NCBI RefSeq assembly: GCF_028009165.1
Contig: NC_079243.1
Location: 3,968,001 to 4,032,000 of the forward strand
DNA from: Akanthomyces muscarius
Lineage: Eukaryota > Ascomycota > Sordariomycetes > Hypocreales > Cordycipitaceae
Direction: 5' to 3'
Length of the DNA stretch: 64,000 bases
Shown: in pieces, positions 24,464 through 36,007 of the stretch
Position numbering within the stretch: the first letter of the stretch is position 1
How the letters are laid out: every line of letters starts with the position of its first letter
Position numbers and translations under genes: made by a program
Notes under the pieces: model-generated
What the model saw: the letters and a program-made list of their open reading frames with translations, nothing else
Told to the model about the DNA's origin: nothing
The model's database searches: none

Positions 24464-25303
24464 AACAACCCAATTCTCTGCGCAGCACCCCAGAGCTCGC
24501 CCTTGTCCTCAGGCGCCGTGACTACTGGATAGGAAATGTTGCGTGCACAGTTTCTTCTCCATTGCGAATTATACTGGCTTTGACTACTCTGGTTTGTCAA
24601 TTTGGAAATGTGCCTAAACTGCTTCACTACTATATTTATTTCACGTTTCAAACACAAGCTTGCATCTCAAACCTAGTGTCAAATTTAGCGGCTGCGGTTC
24701 CAGTCTCAAGCTTGAGCCCCATAAAGTCTTCGCAGGCCTTGACACCTTTTTCTTTTAAATCTTCATATTTTTGGGTCATCAAGATTGCTGTTGTTTAAAA
24801 CGGAATGAACTTATACAAGGTATTGATCATTCTCCCTTTCAGCAAGCCTAGGATACGTCTCGATGCCATCCTCCATCGTATCCTCTTCGAGTTCATACAC
24901 GAACACCGCGTCCACACATGACCTTTGTAGTCACATGGATAATTAATCCAATCGCTCAGCATGTACGGCCATAGCTGAGTGACAATTCTGGATCCCGTCC
25001 GATCTCCGAGCGATAACCACTCGAGCGCCCGAATAGTAGCTGGGTCGGTGACGACCAGCGAACTCCGGGTGTTGTACATTTCTTTTTTGCCTTTTTGACA
25101 TCCAGTACAATCATACCTGAGGGACGCAGTCTACGGTATCCTAAGGGTTACAACGACTTGTGCGTCGGCACTTGAATATTGATGTCGGGGGTGATGGCGA
25201 GCCTCCGTGTAAGTGCGAGAGTGGCAGCCCTGACACGTTCCAGGTCTCCTTGTCGACTCGTTCAGCTATTGATAAAGACATTTATTTTATGGCGCAAAAT
25301 GTG
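24464..25303. other. Gene-poor stretch with one minus-strand coding-like fragment
   Basis: A minus-strand frame at 24795-25079 reads SSLVVTDPATIRALEWLSL, QLWPYMLSDWINYPCD and NSKRIRWRMASRRILGLL. This layout is reminiscent of fungal proteins where a NTF.V line follows a conserved VNRQ..SE motif, but no upstream part is present. Treated as a possible fragment only. Otherwise this is the 3' side of the zinc-cluster gene. Confidence 0.3.
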
Positions 25304-26864
25304 CTAAGAAGAAAAGTACATGGCATTTTCATCCAGTCTATCTTGCACCCACTGCGGCCAAGTATTAAACTTTCGGTAGTCGTCCTTGATCCAGCGATTC
25401 ATGCATACGAGCCAGTAGTACCAAGGCTCTGTACACTTGCCCTTTTCCTTCGCCTGCGAGCTCGCGCCTCCCCTTCCTTTCTCCTGAATTTCCGGCTTTT
25501 TCTTGGATTCCTCGTTAATTTTCATGGACGCTTTCCGCAAGAATGACATGGCCATCATCAAGGCGACCCAATGCGTAGCCAGCAAAATGTTGACCTGGTC
25601 CGTCATGTCAATGATGCGCTGAAACTCCTGAAAAGGCAGGCTCTGCCACCAGATGAAATGGCCCATGACGCTCGTGTACACTTTGAACGTGTCTGTTTTG
25701 CAGTACAGCAAAATAGTCTCGAGGTTGGCGAGGTAGGCCAACTGCAAGCCATCGGCGCAGATAAACTTGAGCATCTCCAGCGACGTCTCCCCAGAGTCAA
25801 TCCACGGCTTGTCTAGGGCCGGTATTTCTTGCAAGTGCTTGCGCATCGTTTCGATGGAATCCTTGGGCTCAAGGTTCTGAAACAGCGGCGGGAACCCAAG
25901 CCGTATCATTTCTGCCCGCAAAGACGCAGAGCCTCTTGTAAGCGTCATAAAGTCCTGTATACCGTCCCCTAGGTACTGAGACTGCCCCATGAGCAGGTAA
26001 CACGATGCTACCAGCGCGCTGCCTTGGTCAAATGACATGATGGACTGGCCGTAGTGCTGAGAATCGGTCTGCGGTTTGGGGTCTCCCGCAATTTTGGCAG
26101 ACTTTCTCGGTTTCGGATGCTTACTTTCCGTTGGTACTGTGGCTTTGGTGGTCATTTCCGGTTCCTGAAAAGATGCAATGGCTTTTCGGAAAAGGTGTAT
26201 GGCTTTGCAGCGATACGTCATGGCGGGCACAGAAAGGCTTGAGTTCGTCCCGCCATTCGCTTCCAGGTCCGCAGCGGCAAAGCCGAGGACAGCATAGAGG
26301 AGGAAGTTGTGCTAGTCAGGTCTTGTCAGATCCGTGTATTTTCAGTCAGAATAGACATGCTAACATGGTGGGATAGACAGAGAACGTCATGTTTCCAGAC
26401 CTGCTCGTTGCCGAGAGGATAAACTGGACGACACTGCAGAAGAAAGTGTTGAAAGAAGTGCATATCCAACATAGTGAAACGCGGGACCTGGTCAGGCTGA
26501 TGGATGTCAATGATACCGATACTCTAGTGTACTATACATTGCATTGGCTCACCGATATGTACAGGCGAGTTTGCGCCGGGTACTCGCACGTGTATCCAGA
26601 CTTGACGCAATTGCGACATGCTGGTCGCTCTTCTTTACACTAAAGGGTGTCAATAGTTATACGTATAGTCGGATCATCTACGCCGCTCACCTTGATGCGT
26701 CTTCGCTTGCAGTTGAAGCATCCTGTCCGCGTCTTGCGATGACGGGGCCTGTCCTCTGCTTTCTTTCCCACCTGCTGGGTGTCAGTGCCAGAGGTAGCTG
26801 TCTGCGGCGACGCGACGGCCGAGTCACTACTAGACGTGATTCCCAGAACAGCTGGCAGAGCCAT
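25304..26864 (-). CDS. Zn(II)2Cys6 transcription factor
   Basis: Four exons, 26864-26691, 26639-26553, 26496-26365 and 26311-25304, all joined in phase 0 by 51-56 bp introns, give 466 aa. The first intron splits the zinc cluster; joining yields Cys49, Cys52, Cys59, Cys66, Cys69 and Cys76, the complete C-x2-C-x6-C-x6-C-x2-C-x6-C set with a basic KRRRIKCKEERPAC core. The remaining about 380 residues are helical, including FFQHFLLQCRP, HNFLLYAVLGFAAAD, and GSALVASCYLLMGQSQ, resembling the regulatory domain of Upc2-like/C6 proteins that senses sterol or other ligands. A basic, Lys-rich stretch precedes the C-terminus. Nuclear regulator; the target genes are unknown, and no metabolic cluster is adjacent. 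Confidence 0.88.
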
Positions 26865-27661
26865 TTCGGGCCACTGAAGTCGATTCAATTGAGAAATGTC
26901 ACGCAATCGATAATTCACACGTACTATCCCTTGACGGTGGGCTGCTCAAGTACAGCGCTTCAGCGGGTATGATACAAGAGACTGCGGAAGCTGAGCCTAA
27001 AAGCCAGTGTAGTTCCGAGAGTCTCTATTTCCGCTGAGCTTGCCATCACTTTCCAGACATGATAATGTTTCGGTCAAATTTTGACTCTGGCGTGGGCCTT
27101 GTACAGAAACAGATGTGATGGGCCTGGGCGATCGTAGGCGTGCACTGCCGAACGTACGGGTGGAGGCGCTGCAAGGCAGATTTAGGCCCCTGGCGGGGGC
27201 GCTGAAGACAAGCTTATTAGTGGATGTGGCGCGCCTGTGACGAAGCAAGTTTAGCGGGCGTGACAACTGAGCCGTCGGGGACTAGCGCTGAGCGGCTGTG
27301 AAGAGACAGAGCACATCGCGTGCAAAAGAAGACGACCAATTTACGTGGAGAGGATGTTTTGTTTTACATCAATAAAGAATGAGCACTAAACCTCTAACAA
27401 GCCTATTCAATTGTCTTCAATCTCCTACGCCTGTAAAGGCAGCGTGCAGTAGCGAAACATGGACTGGTCACACCGAACGGCGAGCTATAAAGGAAGGCGG
27501 TGAGCTCTTCTTCTGCGCAATCTTCCCCCGCCAAACTATTCTGCCACGTCCCCCACCTTGAGCTTTGAGCCGCGAGTCCAGGCGACTTTTCGATATCGCA
27601 CCAACGAGACGACAAGGGATATTGTAGACGGCAAGTCCGTCTTTAAAGATCTGGGTTCAAG
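26865..27661. promoter_or_regulatory. Divergent promoter region: zinc-cluster gene and rbg2
   Basis: A 797-bp interval between two divergent start codons. Short frames here show no domain or splice logic. Confidence 0.45.
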
Positions 27662-29083
27662 ATGGTCAATATCACGGATAAGATCAAGGAGTAAGTGGGC
27701 GCACGCGGCCCAGCTACCGGGCATAAAAGCTGACGAAAGTTTTTAGGATTGAGGATGAGATGAAGAGGACACAAAGTAAGTGATACCCTCTCATGTTGGA
27801 CAAGAATCAGCCGACTACACTCTGACATTGGACCACTTGCTAACTCGGATTTAGAAAACAAGGCCACAGGTTCGTTCATTCAGCAAGAAGCCATGACGTG
27901 ATACTAACCAACCGGGACAGAATATCACTTGGGTCTATTAAAAGGGTACGGCGCAACTCACATACAACAACTACCATCTCTCCTCATCCCAAACTGACCA
28001 GAACAGTAAACTTGCGCGACTGCGAGCCCAACTGCTAGAGCCCGGCCCCGGCAGCGGCGGCGGCCCCGGCGCGGGTTTCGACGTCAGCAAGTCTGGCGAT
28101 GCCCGAATCGCCCTCGTCGGCTTCCCGTCCGTCGGCAAATCCACCTTTCTCTCCAAAGTCACAAAAACAAAGTCCGAGGCCGCCTCGTACGCCTTTACGA
28201 CGCTGACGGCCATCCCGGGCGTGCTCGAGTACGGCGGCGCCGAGATCCAGCTGCTCGATCTGCCGGGCATCATCGAGGGCGCCTCCGAGGGCAAGGGCCG
28301 CGGTCGGCAGGTCATTTCCGCGGCCAAGACGAGCGACCTCATCCTCATGGTTCTCGACGCGACCAAGCGCGCCGAGCAGCGGGCGCTCCTCGAGGCGGAG
28401 CTGGAGTCTGTCGGCATCCGACTGAACCGGAGTCCTCCGTACGTTACACCCGCCGCACGAAACCTGATCGTCACTTGCTGACTGCTTTCCTGCATAGGAA
28501 CATCTACCTCAAGATCAAGAAAGCCGGCGGCATGAAAATCACATTCCAGTCGCCGCCCAAGCGCCTCGACGAAAAGATGCTGTACAACATCCTCCGCGAC
28601 TACAAGATCCTCAACTGCGAGGTGCTGGTGCGCGACGACGACGCCACCGTCGACGACTTCATCGACGTCATCATGAAGGACCACCGCAAGTACATCAACT
28701 GCCTGTACGTGTACAACAAGATTGACAGCGTGTCGCTCGACTTTCTCGACTCGCTCGCGCGCGAGCCAAACACGGTCGTCATGAGCTGCGAGCTCGACCT
28801 CGGCGTGCAGGACGTCGTCGACCGCTGCTGGAAGGAGCTGCGCCTCATCCGCATCTACACCAAGCGCAAGGGCATCGACCCCAGCTTCGCCGAGGCGCTG
28901 ATTGTGCGCAGCAACAGCTCCATCGAGGACGTCTGCGACCGCATCCACAGAAACATGAAGGACACATTCAAGTACGCCCTCGTATGGGGCGCGAGCGCGC
29001 GGCATATCCCGCAGCGCGTGGGCCTGGGCCACATGGTGTGCGACGAGGATGTTGTGTATATTGTCAGTGGGTGGAAAGCATAG
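27662..29083 (+). CDS. rbg2: DRG2/Rbg2-type developmentally regulated GTPase
   Basis: Six exons, 27662-27690, 27747-27775, 27855-27869, 27921-27945, 28007-28438 and 28498-29083, give 371 aa. The first four exons are only 15-29 bp, and their frame is fixed by the conserved N-terminus [21 protein letters not shown] motifs: GFPSVGKST (G1), TTLTAIPG (G2 region), [11 protein letters not shown] (G3) and NKID (G4); a TGS-type C-terminus ends in [39 protein letters not shown] and [10 protein letters not shown] point to DRG2 rather than DRG1. Rbg2 binds translating ribosomes with its DFRP partner Gir2 and supports translation under stress, in the cytosol. Confidence 0.95.
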
Positions 29084-29603
29084 ACAAGAAGGATTGAATA
29101 AAAAGAAACATTTTTGCATAGGCTTGCACGTATCGAGAGCAGTGAGGTGCTGAATGTAACAATGTAGCATTGTTCTCAATCTGAGGTAAACAAAAGAAAT
29201 GTATAACGTAAAGACCAAATTTCCAAACTCGTAGTCTAACCCTTTTGTACCATTCATTTCCAAAAGCATCCGCACATCTCGACGAGGAAATGGATAAAAA
29301 ATACTCAAAAACGCCCAATTGTTTTTAATGGCAATCCGGCCGCCGCCACCTGTTGAGCGTTCGAACGTTGTCGAGGACTCTCAGCAAGGACATATCGTGG
29401 GGGCGGCGACTAGACTGTGAAGAAAAGTCAAGGCAATGTAATTCTGCGTCGCATCAAACCCAAGGACATAACAGGCAAGAAAGAACCAATCGAAGAACAA
29501 AAAGTTGCCGAAAAAATGAAGAGGTGCATTCTATATGTACACAAGCGGCGAATGCTTGGGATGCGCGCATCCTGGATATGGTTCGTGTATTCTTTTTGCA
29601 AGT
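29084..29603. other. Convergent intergenic region, rbg2 and spo12-like gene
   Basis: Holds the 3' ends of two genes that converge. No other feature was recognised. Confidence 0.5.
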
Positions 29604-30278
29604 TTACTCCTTGGGGATGGACTTGCTGCCAAAGAGATTGTCGCCGCCGAGCTTCTTAGCGCTCGCCTGGGCAAACAGCGACTTTGGCTTGGCCCTGTCG
29701 AACAACATGGTTAGCTTTGCAAGAAAGGTGCCGCAGGCTGTTTGTTTTGATTAAGTTGTTGCTTACTTGCTGACGTGCTTATTGCGGAGGGCGTTAATCT
29801 TGGCCGAGCAGGGGCTCATGATGTTGTCCGAGGGCGAGACATATTGCTTGGTACTAGCAACCAGGGACTTGTTAGTGGGAAACCGAGGCAGGGCGGTAAT
29901 CGACGGCGTCGGGGACGCAGAGGAGGAAGAGAAAGAAAAAGAAGTAGGGTCATCGTCGGAAACCAACGAGGCAGGAGGAGAGGGATAAGAAGAAGCACCA
30001 GTGGTGGAACAAGAAGAGGCATCTGAAGAATTGGTAACAATAGTGGCGTTTCTGTAGTACATGTCCGCGAGGTAGAAAGACGAACGAGACGACGTGGTGG
30101 TGGTGGTTGGTCTGCTCGAGGAAGCAGAGGCGGTTTTGCGAGGGACATACGGTTCCTGGGCCATTTTGCTCTGAAAGACTTGGCGGTGGTAGTCCATGCT
30201 CTTGACGTCCTTGGACTGCTGCTGCTGCTGCTCGATGGAGGCGTTGATGTCCTTGTCGCCGAGAACGTGAGCCGACAT
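29604..30278 (-). CDS. Spo12-like mitotic-exit protein
   Basis: Two exons, 30278-29767 and 29694-29604, joined by a 72-bp intron (GTAAGC...GACAG), give 200 aa. The start sits after a long leader. The N-terminal three quarters are low complexity (a Gln5 run from a CAG tract, Ser/Thr-rich stretches) and disordered. The only conserved segment is near the C-terminus: SPSDNIMSPCSAKINALRNK continuing across the splice into SKAKPKSLFAQAS and LFGSKS. This fits the Spo12 motif (SPC..KL...K....KP.SL) found in Spo12/Bns1 of yeast, which acts in the FEAR pathway to release Cdc14 at anaphase. Without the intron the conserved tail would be lost. Family call is from the short motif. Confidence 0.7.
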
Positions 30279-31798
30279 TGTGAATGATGTCGTTTTGTGG
30301 AAGCGGATTAAAAAGGACTCTGTTGTATATGTAGAGATGGGAACAAAGGCTGTCGTTGATGTTGCGCAGCAGTGGTTGATTGGAGCAAGGTAGATGAAAA
30401 AGTCCAAGAGCAAGACAGGCAGGCAAGGTAGGTAGGTAGGTATGCGACCTGCTTTTTGTTGTTTGCAGCCCAGGCCTAGAAGTGGTCCGGTCGGGGTCCC
30501 TTTTTTTTTCTTGTCGGTCGTCGTTCCCGCGTGAAACACTTTTTGTATTCAAATACCAAATTCAACAGATGACGATTCTTCTTGCTCTTTCTTCTGTATC
30601 AAAAAAAAAGCGTGAGAGGAATGTAATCTGTGAAATGCGAGTGTAAACGGGGGCGGCGACCTGGGTCTCTTTTATCCTGGCAAAGATGGTGTGTAGTAGT
30701 GGCGACAAACGGTCAGTAAACAACAAAAAAAGATACAAGTAAAAAGGCGAAAGAGTTACACGGCCGATGTGGTATTTTCGATCTAGGTCGTTTGTACATG
30801 TGCTTCACGAGCTGCGCACACCCACACCAAGGAAAGGAAAAATGGTGGCGAAAAGTAAACTTGGGAGGTGGTCGGCACGGCAACGTGTGAGAAACGGGTA
30901 CCTGGCCGGGAATGCTGGTGGTGGAGTTGGGGCGCGGCTTCGGTGGGGACGTCTGGTGGCCTGCAGCCTCTCGGTTGCTGGTGGCTGAGAGGCGCTGTGA
31001 CTTGAGTTCCTGGTTACGGCTACCCTGGACGGAAACACCGATGACAGGACGACACGAGTTTGTTTCGTCTGAATCTACATTATGCAAAAAGCGATAGCCA
31101 GTCATAGAACTTTCCCTCGGCACTTGTGAGGAATGTTCTGTACCTAAATTTAGCCGTCGTTGACGCACACTCTCCCTAGGCACGAAGCTTGAATGGCTAT
31201 TTGCATCCAGCTGTACTTGGCTACCTACCGAGTCGCCTGGTAGCTATAAGCTAGGCTATCAGCACCACGTACTTTCTACACGCAGTGCAACTAAACACAT
31301 GGCAAAAGAACAACTCCCGACCTATATCGCTGACCCTGCTCATACGTGTGACTCACGATGCCAATTCACCCCAGAAACGGTGTTGCCCGAATGCAGGTGA
31401 CGTGGTGGTGCGCCGAACAAATCCCATTCACGTCTGGGTCGCATGAATTTTGATCTGCCGCACAGGCCAGCAGCAACAAAACAACCACTCCCGACCCGAC
31501 AGCAGAGACGTCGTGTTTCCTGCTGTGTAAACGTGCACGCATAACAGGACGCAATATTGCTATCCACAAAACTTAATCAATTTGCATTAAAATGGTGAAA
31601 TTATTTTGACTCGGTTATTACTTTCGCCAATCTTATGTGCATGTGTGTTACTCCCGGTTTGTATTTGCTGTCAGGCAGTAGGCCGCCTCAGCTTCGAGCA
31701 GGCAGCTGAATCAAACAACGGAATCACCCCCCAACACCACCAACAACATCCCATCACCATCATCGCCCGCAATGACTACGTTTACCTCCAACCCACAA
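30279..31798. other. Promoter side of the spo12-like gene and unassigned DNA
   Basis: 1.5 kb with no convincing gene. A TAGG tetranucleotide run lies at about 30427-30441, and an A run near 30600-30609. The long leader of the spo12-like gene could occupy the first few hundred bases. Confidence 0.45.
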
Positions 31799-32201
31799 TG
31801 CCGCCGCAGCAAACCCTAATCGACCTCCCCGCGGAGCTCATCCTGCTCTTCGCCTCCCACCTCGTCCCCGACGAGGACCGCACAGCAGGCTCTCCCGCGC
31901 CTGCTTCTCCCTCCACGCCATCCTCACAATGCTCCTGTACTCAAAACATCTAGCCACCGCTTCGGCATCAGCCCCAGCAGTCCAAGTAGATATTGGGCAC
32001 CCGCCCGCCGCCTTCGCCTTCGGATGCTTTTGCTCGCCGGAGCCGCTTATGGCTTTGCTCAGGAGGCATGCCGCTGAAGAAGGTCGTGATGTATCAGACT
32101 TGGACTCTATTTCGAATAGGAGTTTTGCTGCCGAAGCGGCTCATGAGTGTCCATTTGATGTTGGAAAGTACAAACACATGAACATGTCACCTCACACATG
32201 A
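31799..32201 (+). pseudogene. Broken F-box gene fragment
   Basis: ATG at 31799 opens TLIDLPAELILLFASHLVPDED, a good F-box start. The frame then degenerates into Ser/Pro-rich sequence and stops. A different frame resumes the F-box exactly where it should: LSRACFSLHAILTMLLYSKHL, continuing through FGCFCSPEPLMALLRRHAAEEG to a stop at 32201. A small indel near 31880-31890 therefore separates the two halves, unless a very short unusual intron exists. Downstream sequence is short (about 90 residues) and lacks full repeats, though SPEPLMALLRRHA looks like an ankyrin-type turn. Probable pseudogene of an F-box/ankyrin-type protein. Confidence 0.55.
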
Positions 32202-32285
32202 CAGCTTAGGTATTGTACATCAGTCTTATTTTGATAGATTCATAGCGTAGATTGTTTTTACACACACAAACACACACGCACACCT

Positions 32286-33358
32286 CTACAGCTTGGCGTG
32301 CTTAATCTGCGAGCCAATCTCCTTCTTCTCGACGCCGTAGCGCTGCAGCAGCTCCTTGCTCTTGGCCTGCTGCCACTTGATCTTGTCGGCCGCCTGCTTG
32401 CCGCGCTTGTTCTCGTTGCGGCCCATCTGCTGCAGGTGCACCTCGTCGGGCCCGTCGGCGAAGCGCAGCGTGCGGATGCCCGCCCACATGTTGGCCAGCG
32501 GCGTGTCCTGCGAGATGCCCGCGCCGCCAAAGGATTGCACCGCCCGATCGATGACGGTCAGCGCCGTCTGCGGGATCAGCACCTTGGCCTGCGCAATCTC
32601 CGTCAGCGCCTTCTTGGGGCCCTGCTCGTCCATCTTGACGGCCGCGTTGAGCACGATGAGGCGCGCCGCGTCAATCTCGATGCGCGACTTGGCGATCCAC
32701 TCGAGGATGACGCCGTGCTCGCGCAGGAACTTGCCAAACGGCTTCTTGCGCGGGTCGTTGACGCGCATCAGCATCCAGTCGAGAGCCACTTCCGACTGGA
32801 ACAGACGTTTGTTAGCGCCTAAACAAAGAGGAAACCTTTGTGCGGGAGATAAAGAAAAGTGCTAAACTTACAGTACCAATGGATCGCATGGCGTGGTGGA
32901 TGCGACCAGGTCCCAGACGGCCCTGGATAATCTCGAAGCCGCGGCCCTCGCCGAGAACCATGTTGCTGACGGGCACGCGGACGTTGGTAAAGGTAATCTG
33001 GCCGTGGCCGTGCGGCGCGTCGTCGTAGCCGTAGACCTTGAGCATGCGCTCAATCTTGACCCCGGGGGTGCCGGCGCGCACGAGCACGACCGACTGCTGG
33101 GCGTAGACGTTCTTGTTGGCGGCGTCCGTCTTGCCCATGACAATGTAGAGCTGGCAGCGGGGGTCGCCGGCGCCGCTGGACCACCACTTGGAGCCGTTGA
33201 GGACGTACTCGTCGCCGTCGCGGCGAATGTCCATCTGGATGTTGGTGGCGTCGGACGAGGCAATGTCGGGCTCCGTCATGAGGAACGCGGAGCGGATCTT
33301 GCCATCCATAAGCGGCACGAGCCACTCCTTCTTCTGCGCCTCGTTGCCGTACTTGGCC

Positions 33359-33389
<31 letters not shown>

Positions 33390-33848
33390 CGCAGTTGCAC
33401 GCCTCCGAGGCACTGCGCGAGCGGCCCAGCCACTCGGCCATGAGGCCGTATTCGAGGTTGGTCCAGCCGGGCGACTCCTTGTAGTGGCCCTTGGGCAGGA
33501 ACATGTTCCACAGACCGAGCTTCTTGGCCTGCTCCTTGAGGTCGTCGATGATGGCCGGGTGGTTTTCCCAGCGGGCGTCGCCCTCGCCAATCTGGGCTTC
33601 GAGAACGGCATCGGCACTGCGAATGGCGGGAGGACCGGGATTAGCAAGTGCGAGTGGGATGTGGCAGCGGGTGGAATGTGTGCTTACGGGATGCACTCTT
33701 CCTCGACAAACTTGGCAACAACGTCAATCATCTTCTTGGCCCGGTCGCTCACCAGGTGGGAGACCTATAAAAATGTCAGGCCATTTCACAACGGGGTATG
33801 GGAACATGGAATTGGGGCACGTACAATTGCGGGAATCTTGTGCGACAT
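32286..33848 (-). CDS. Acyl-CoA dehydrogenase with peroxisomal-type C-terminus (ACAD11-like)
   Basis: Four exons, 33848-33825, 33764-33688, 33616-32872 and 32795-32286, give 451 aa. The first exon encodes just MSHKIPAI. The acyl-CoA dehydrogenase fold is complete: ALPHA-helical N-domain with [10 protein letters not shown], the FAD/substrate-binding motif [16 protein letters not shown], the beta-domain [14 protein letters not shown], and the C-domain with [15 protein letters not shown] and [14 protein letters not shown]. The protein ends HAKL, so its last three residues AKL fit a PTS1 peroxisomal signal. Sequence style is that of fungal FadE/ACAD10-11-like enzymes. Expected role: FAD-dependent first step of fatty acyl-CoA (or related) beta-oxidation; chain-length preference is unknown. 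Confidence 0.93.
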
Positions 33849-34978
33849 GATGAGACTGGTAACCGGTGAGGACAGAAAAGAGTCTTTTTCCAGCATTCGT
33901 GTATATTGCTATATGTACGGGGACTTGTTTCTTCACTCGTCCACTTCTTCAGGATAAAGGAAAAGAAAAAGGCCACAGAGTGTGAGGAGGGGGCAACGGG
34001 ACAAATAAAAGACGGGGAACGGGGATTATTAACGCGGGGAGCGGCGAGTTCGAATACGAACTAGCAAGCAGTTCTGTGGAGGAACGTCAGACTAGTTGAT
34101 GATTTTCTGATGAAACGATGGAGACTTGTCACTGCTGACGGGTTGTACAAGGTAGTGTGTGTTGGAGAAGAGATGAGAGGGGACCAGGCCGAGTGAGAGT
34201 GAGAGCTTGCAGAACCGGAGTTTTGACAGAACGACCCGATCGCAAAACGGAGCCGAGGCTCTGGGGAAGCTTTGGCGCGCGTTGATTAGTGGACTGGCGG
34301 ACGGCGGCCCCAGCCTCGGGCGGGCGGTGGGTGGATACAGCGACAGCTTGCGACCCCGGCGCCGTCTGGAGGAACGCTTCAAAAAGCCCGTTGCCGTGTA
34401 GTAATTAACGGAGATGGCTTTTTAAGCTCTTTATTTCAGCTATTTTGAGGCGTCGAAAATCCCGGAGTTGTGTCCACTGTCCATCAGATCATTCGTGGGG
34501 GTAGCTTGATACTCCGTGGACTTGGCGACGGCCCCTCGGTTAAGGATGTGCCACCCTCGGCACAGCTATATCGAAGCTCTACTCTATGCATAGCTCGCTG
34601 CACTTTATTATTTCTCCGTCGTTTCTCTCAGCTTGTTTCCGCGCAGTGGTCTGATATTTACAGCGCATCACTTATTCCTACCAAAGATCAGCCCACAAGT
34701 TGCACCACTTGAAGCGCCTCAACAACATCAACCCAAGCTCACAATAGAGTTGCTCTTTACCATTAACAATAACAGTTTCGTGGATAAAATCAATACTCCT
34801 GATCGAGATATGCTACATAAAAAATGACTGCGCGAACTATTAAACCCGGCGACGGGGTAAAGCACGTCTCCCCCTCCTCCAGACCTATCCCCCTCTCATC
34901 AACAGTCTATTTCGGGATCCAACACATTATAAACAATGCAACCCTTTCTAACAGACAAAAGACCTGCCGGCCAGCATC
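33849..34978. other. Promoter of the acyl-CoA dehydrogenase and 3' side of ypt7
   Basis: 1.1 kb, both flanking genes on the minus strand. No coding sequence, repeat or RNA gene was recognised. Confidence 0.5.
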
Positions 34979-36007
34979 TTAACAGGCACAGCCGTCGCGG
35001 TCGTTCTCGATGTGGATGTTGATCGGGTCGTCAAAGTCGCCGCTGAATTCTTCTGACTCTTCCTGCGCGAGGGCGTTGCGGGCAATGACTGTTTCAGGGT
35101 ATCAGCATAGGTGTCTTTTCTCTCCGAGAGTGCCCGATTTCCTATATGGAACATGTAACTCACCCTCGAAAGCCTGGTCGACATTGATGGCCTCCTTGGC
35201 ACTCGTCTCGAAGTAGGGGATGTCGCCCTTGGACTGGCAAAATGTCATGGCGCGCTTGTTGGAAATCTAGGTAAGTTAGCACCACGCAGATATTCACGAG
35301 CTGCAGATTCACTCACCACTCGCTTGCTCTCGTCGACATCAATTTTGTTGCCAATGACAACCTAGAAACAATGGGTTAGCCTCTACACTCCAACGCATTT
35401 GTTTGCCATCGCCAGTTCTGGGTCCACCTACAAAGGGAAAGTTGGGAGGATCGCGGGGCGAAGCTTGAATCAGAAACTCGTCGCGCCAGCTGTCCAAAGC
35501 TTCGAAGCTCTTGGCGTTGTTGACGTCGTAGACGAGGACGCAGCAGTCGGCGCCGCGGTAAAAGGCAACGCCCAGCGACTGGAAGCGTTCTTGGCCGGCC
35601 GTATCCCACAGCTATCATAAGTTAGCCCACCACTTTCGCATTGTAAACCTAGAACAAGACTGCTGCTGCCGTACCTGCATGGTGACTTGTCTATCGTCTA
35701 CCAAAACCTCCTTTGTCGAAAAGTCGGCGCCGATGGTGGCCTTGTAGCTGGCGCTGAATTCCTTGTCGACCTGTGACGCATCACCGCGTTAGCCTCGTAT
35801 TCCATACCGATACTCATGGTCAAGATCCGAGAGTGTTCGTACATATTGCTTCATCAGACTGGTCTTGCCGACACCGCTATCTCCAAGGATGATAACCTAA
35901 ACACGCCCCGTTAGCACATCATCCCCTTCCCCAGCCCTCCACCATCTTCGTGGCTGGTATTTTCAGATATTTCACACCTTGAGAAGCACCTTCTTGCGCG
36001 ACGACAT
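34979..36007 (-). CDS. ypt7: Rab GTPase Ypt7 (Rab7)
   Basis: Seven exons: 36007-35978, 35896-35843, 35770-35675, 35611-35432, 35361-35317, 35266-35164 and 35088-34979; the total is 205 aa, the usual fungal Ypt7 length. Every junction is supported by GT/AG and by unbroken family sequence: [11 protein letters not shown] (P-loop), [13 protein letters not shown] (switch I), [14 protein letters not shown] (switch II), GNKIDVD and TSAKEA. The C-terminus CAC carries the geranylgeranylated Cx[19 protein letters not shown] and [15 protein letters not shown] are Rab7-specific. Ypt7 controls vacuole/late-endosome fusion with the HOPS complex, on the vacuolar membrane. The gene has six introns within 1 kb, far denser than its neighbours. 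Confidence 0.97.

Noticed and set aside
27971..29308. 445-codon minus-strand frame over the DRG2 gene.
   Set aside because: Low-complexity Val/Asp/Ala-rich translation caused by codon bias of rbg2 on the plus strand.
30713..31183. 156-codon minus-strand frame upstream of the spo12-like gene.
   Set aside because: Begins at a GTG rather than ATG, has no domain or signal peptide, and its composition is not convincing for a protein.
32893..33957. 354-codon plus-strand frame over the acyl-CoA dehydrogenase.
   Set aside because: Antisense artefact; the minus strand encodes a complete enzyme with supported introns.
29604..36007. Considered a secondary-metabolite cluster around the Zn2Cys6 gene.
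   Set aside because: Neighbours are Rbg2, Spo12-like, acyl-CoA dehydrogenase and Ypt7; there is no backbone synthase, P450 or transporter grouped with it.
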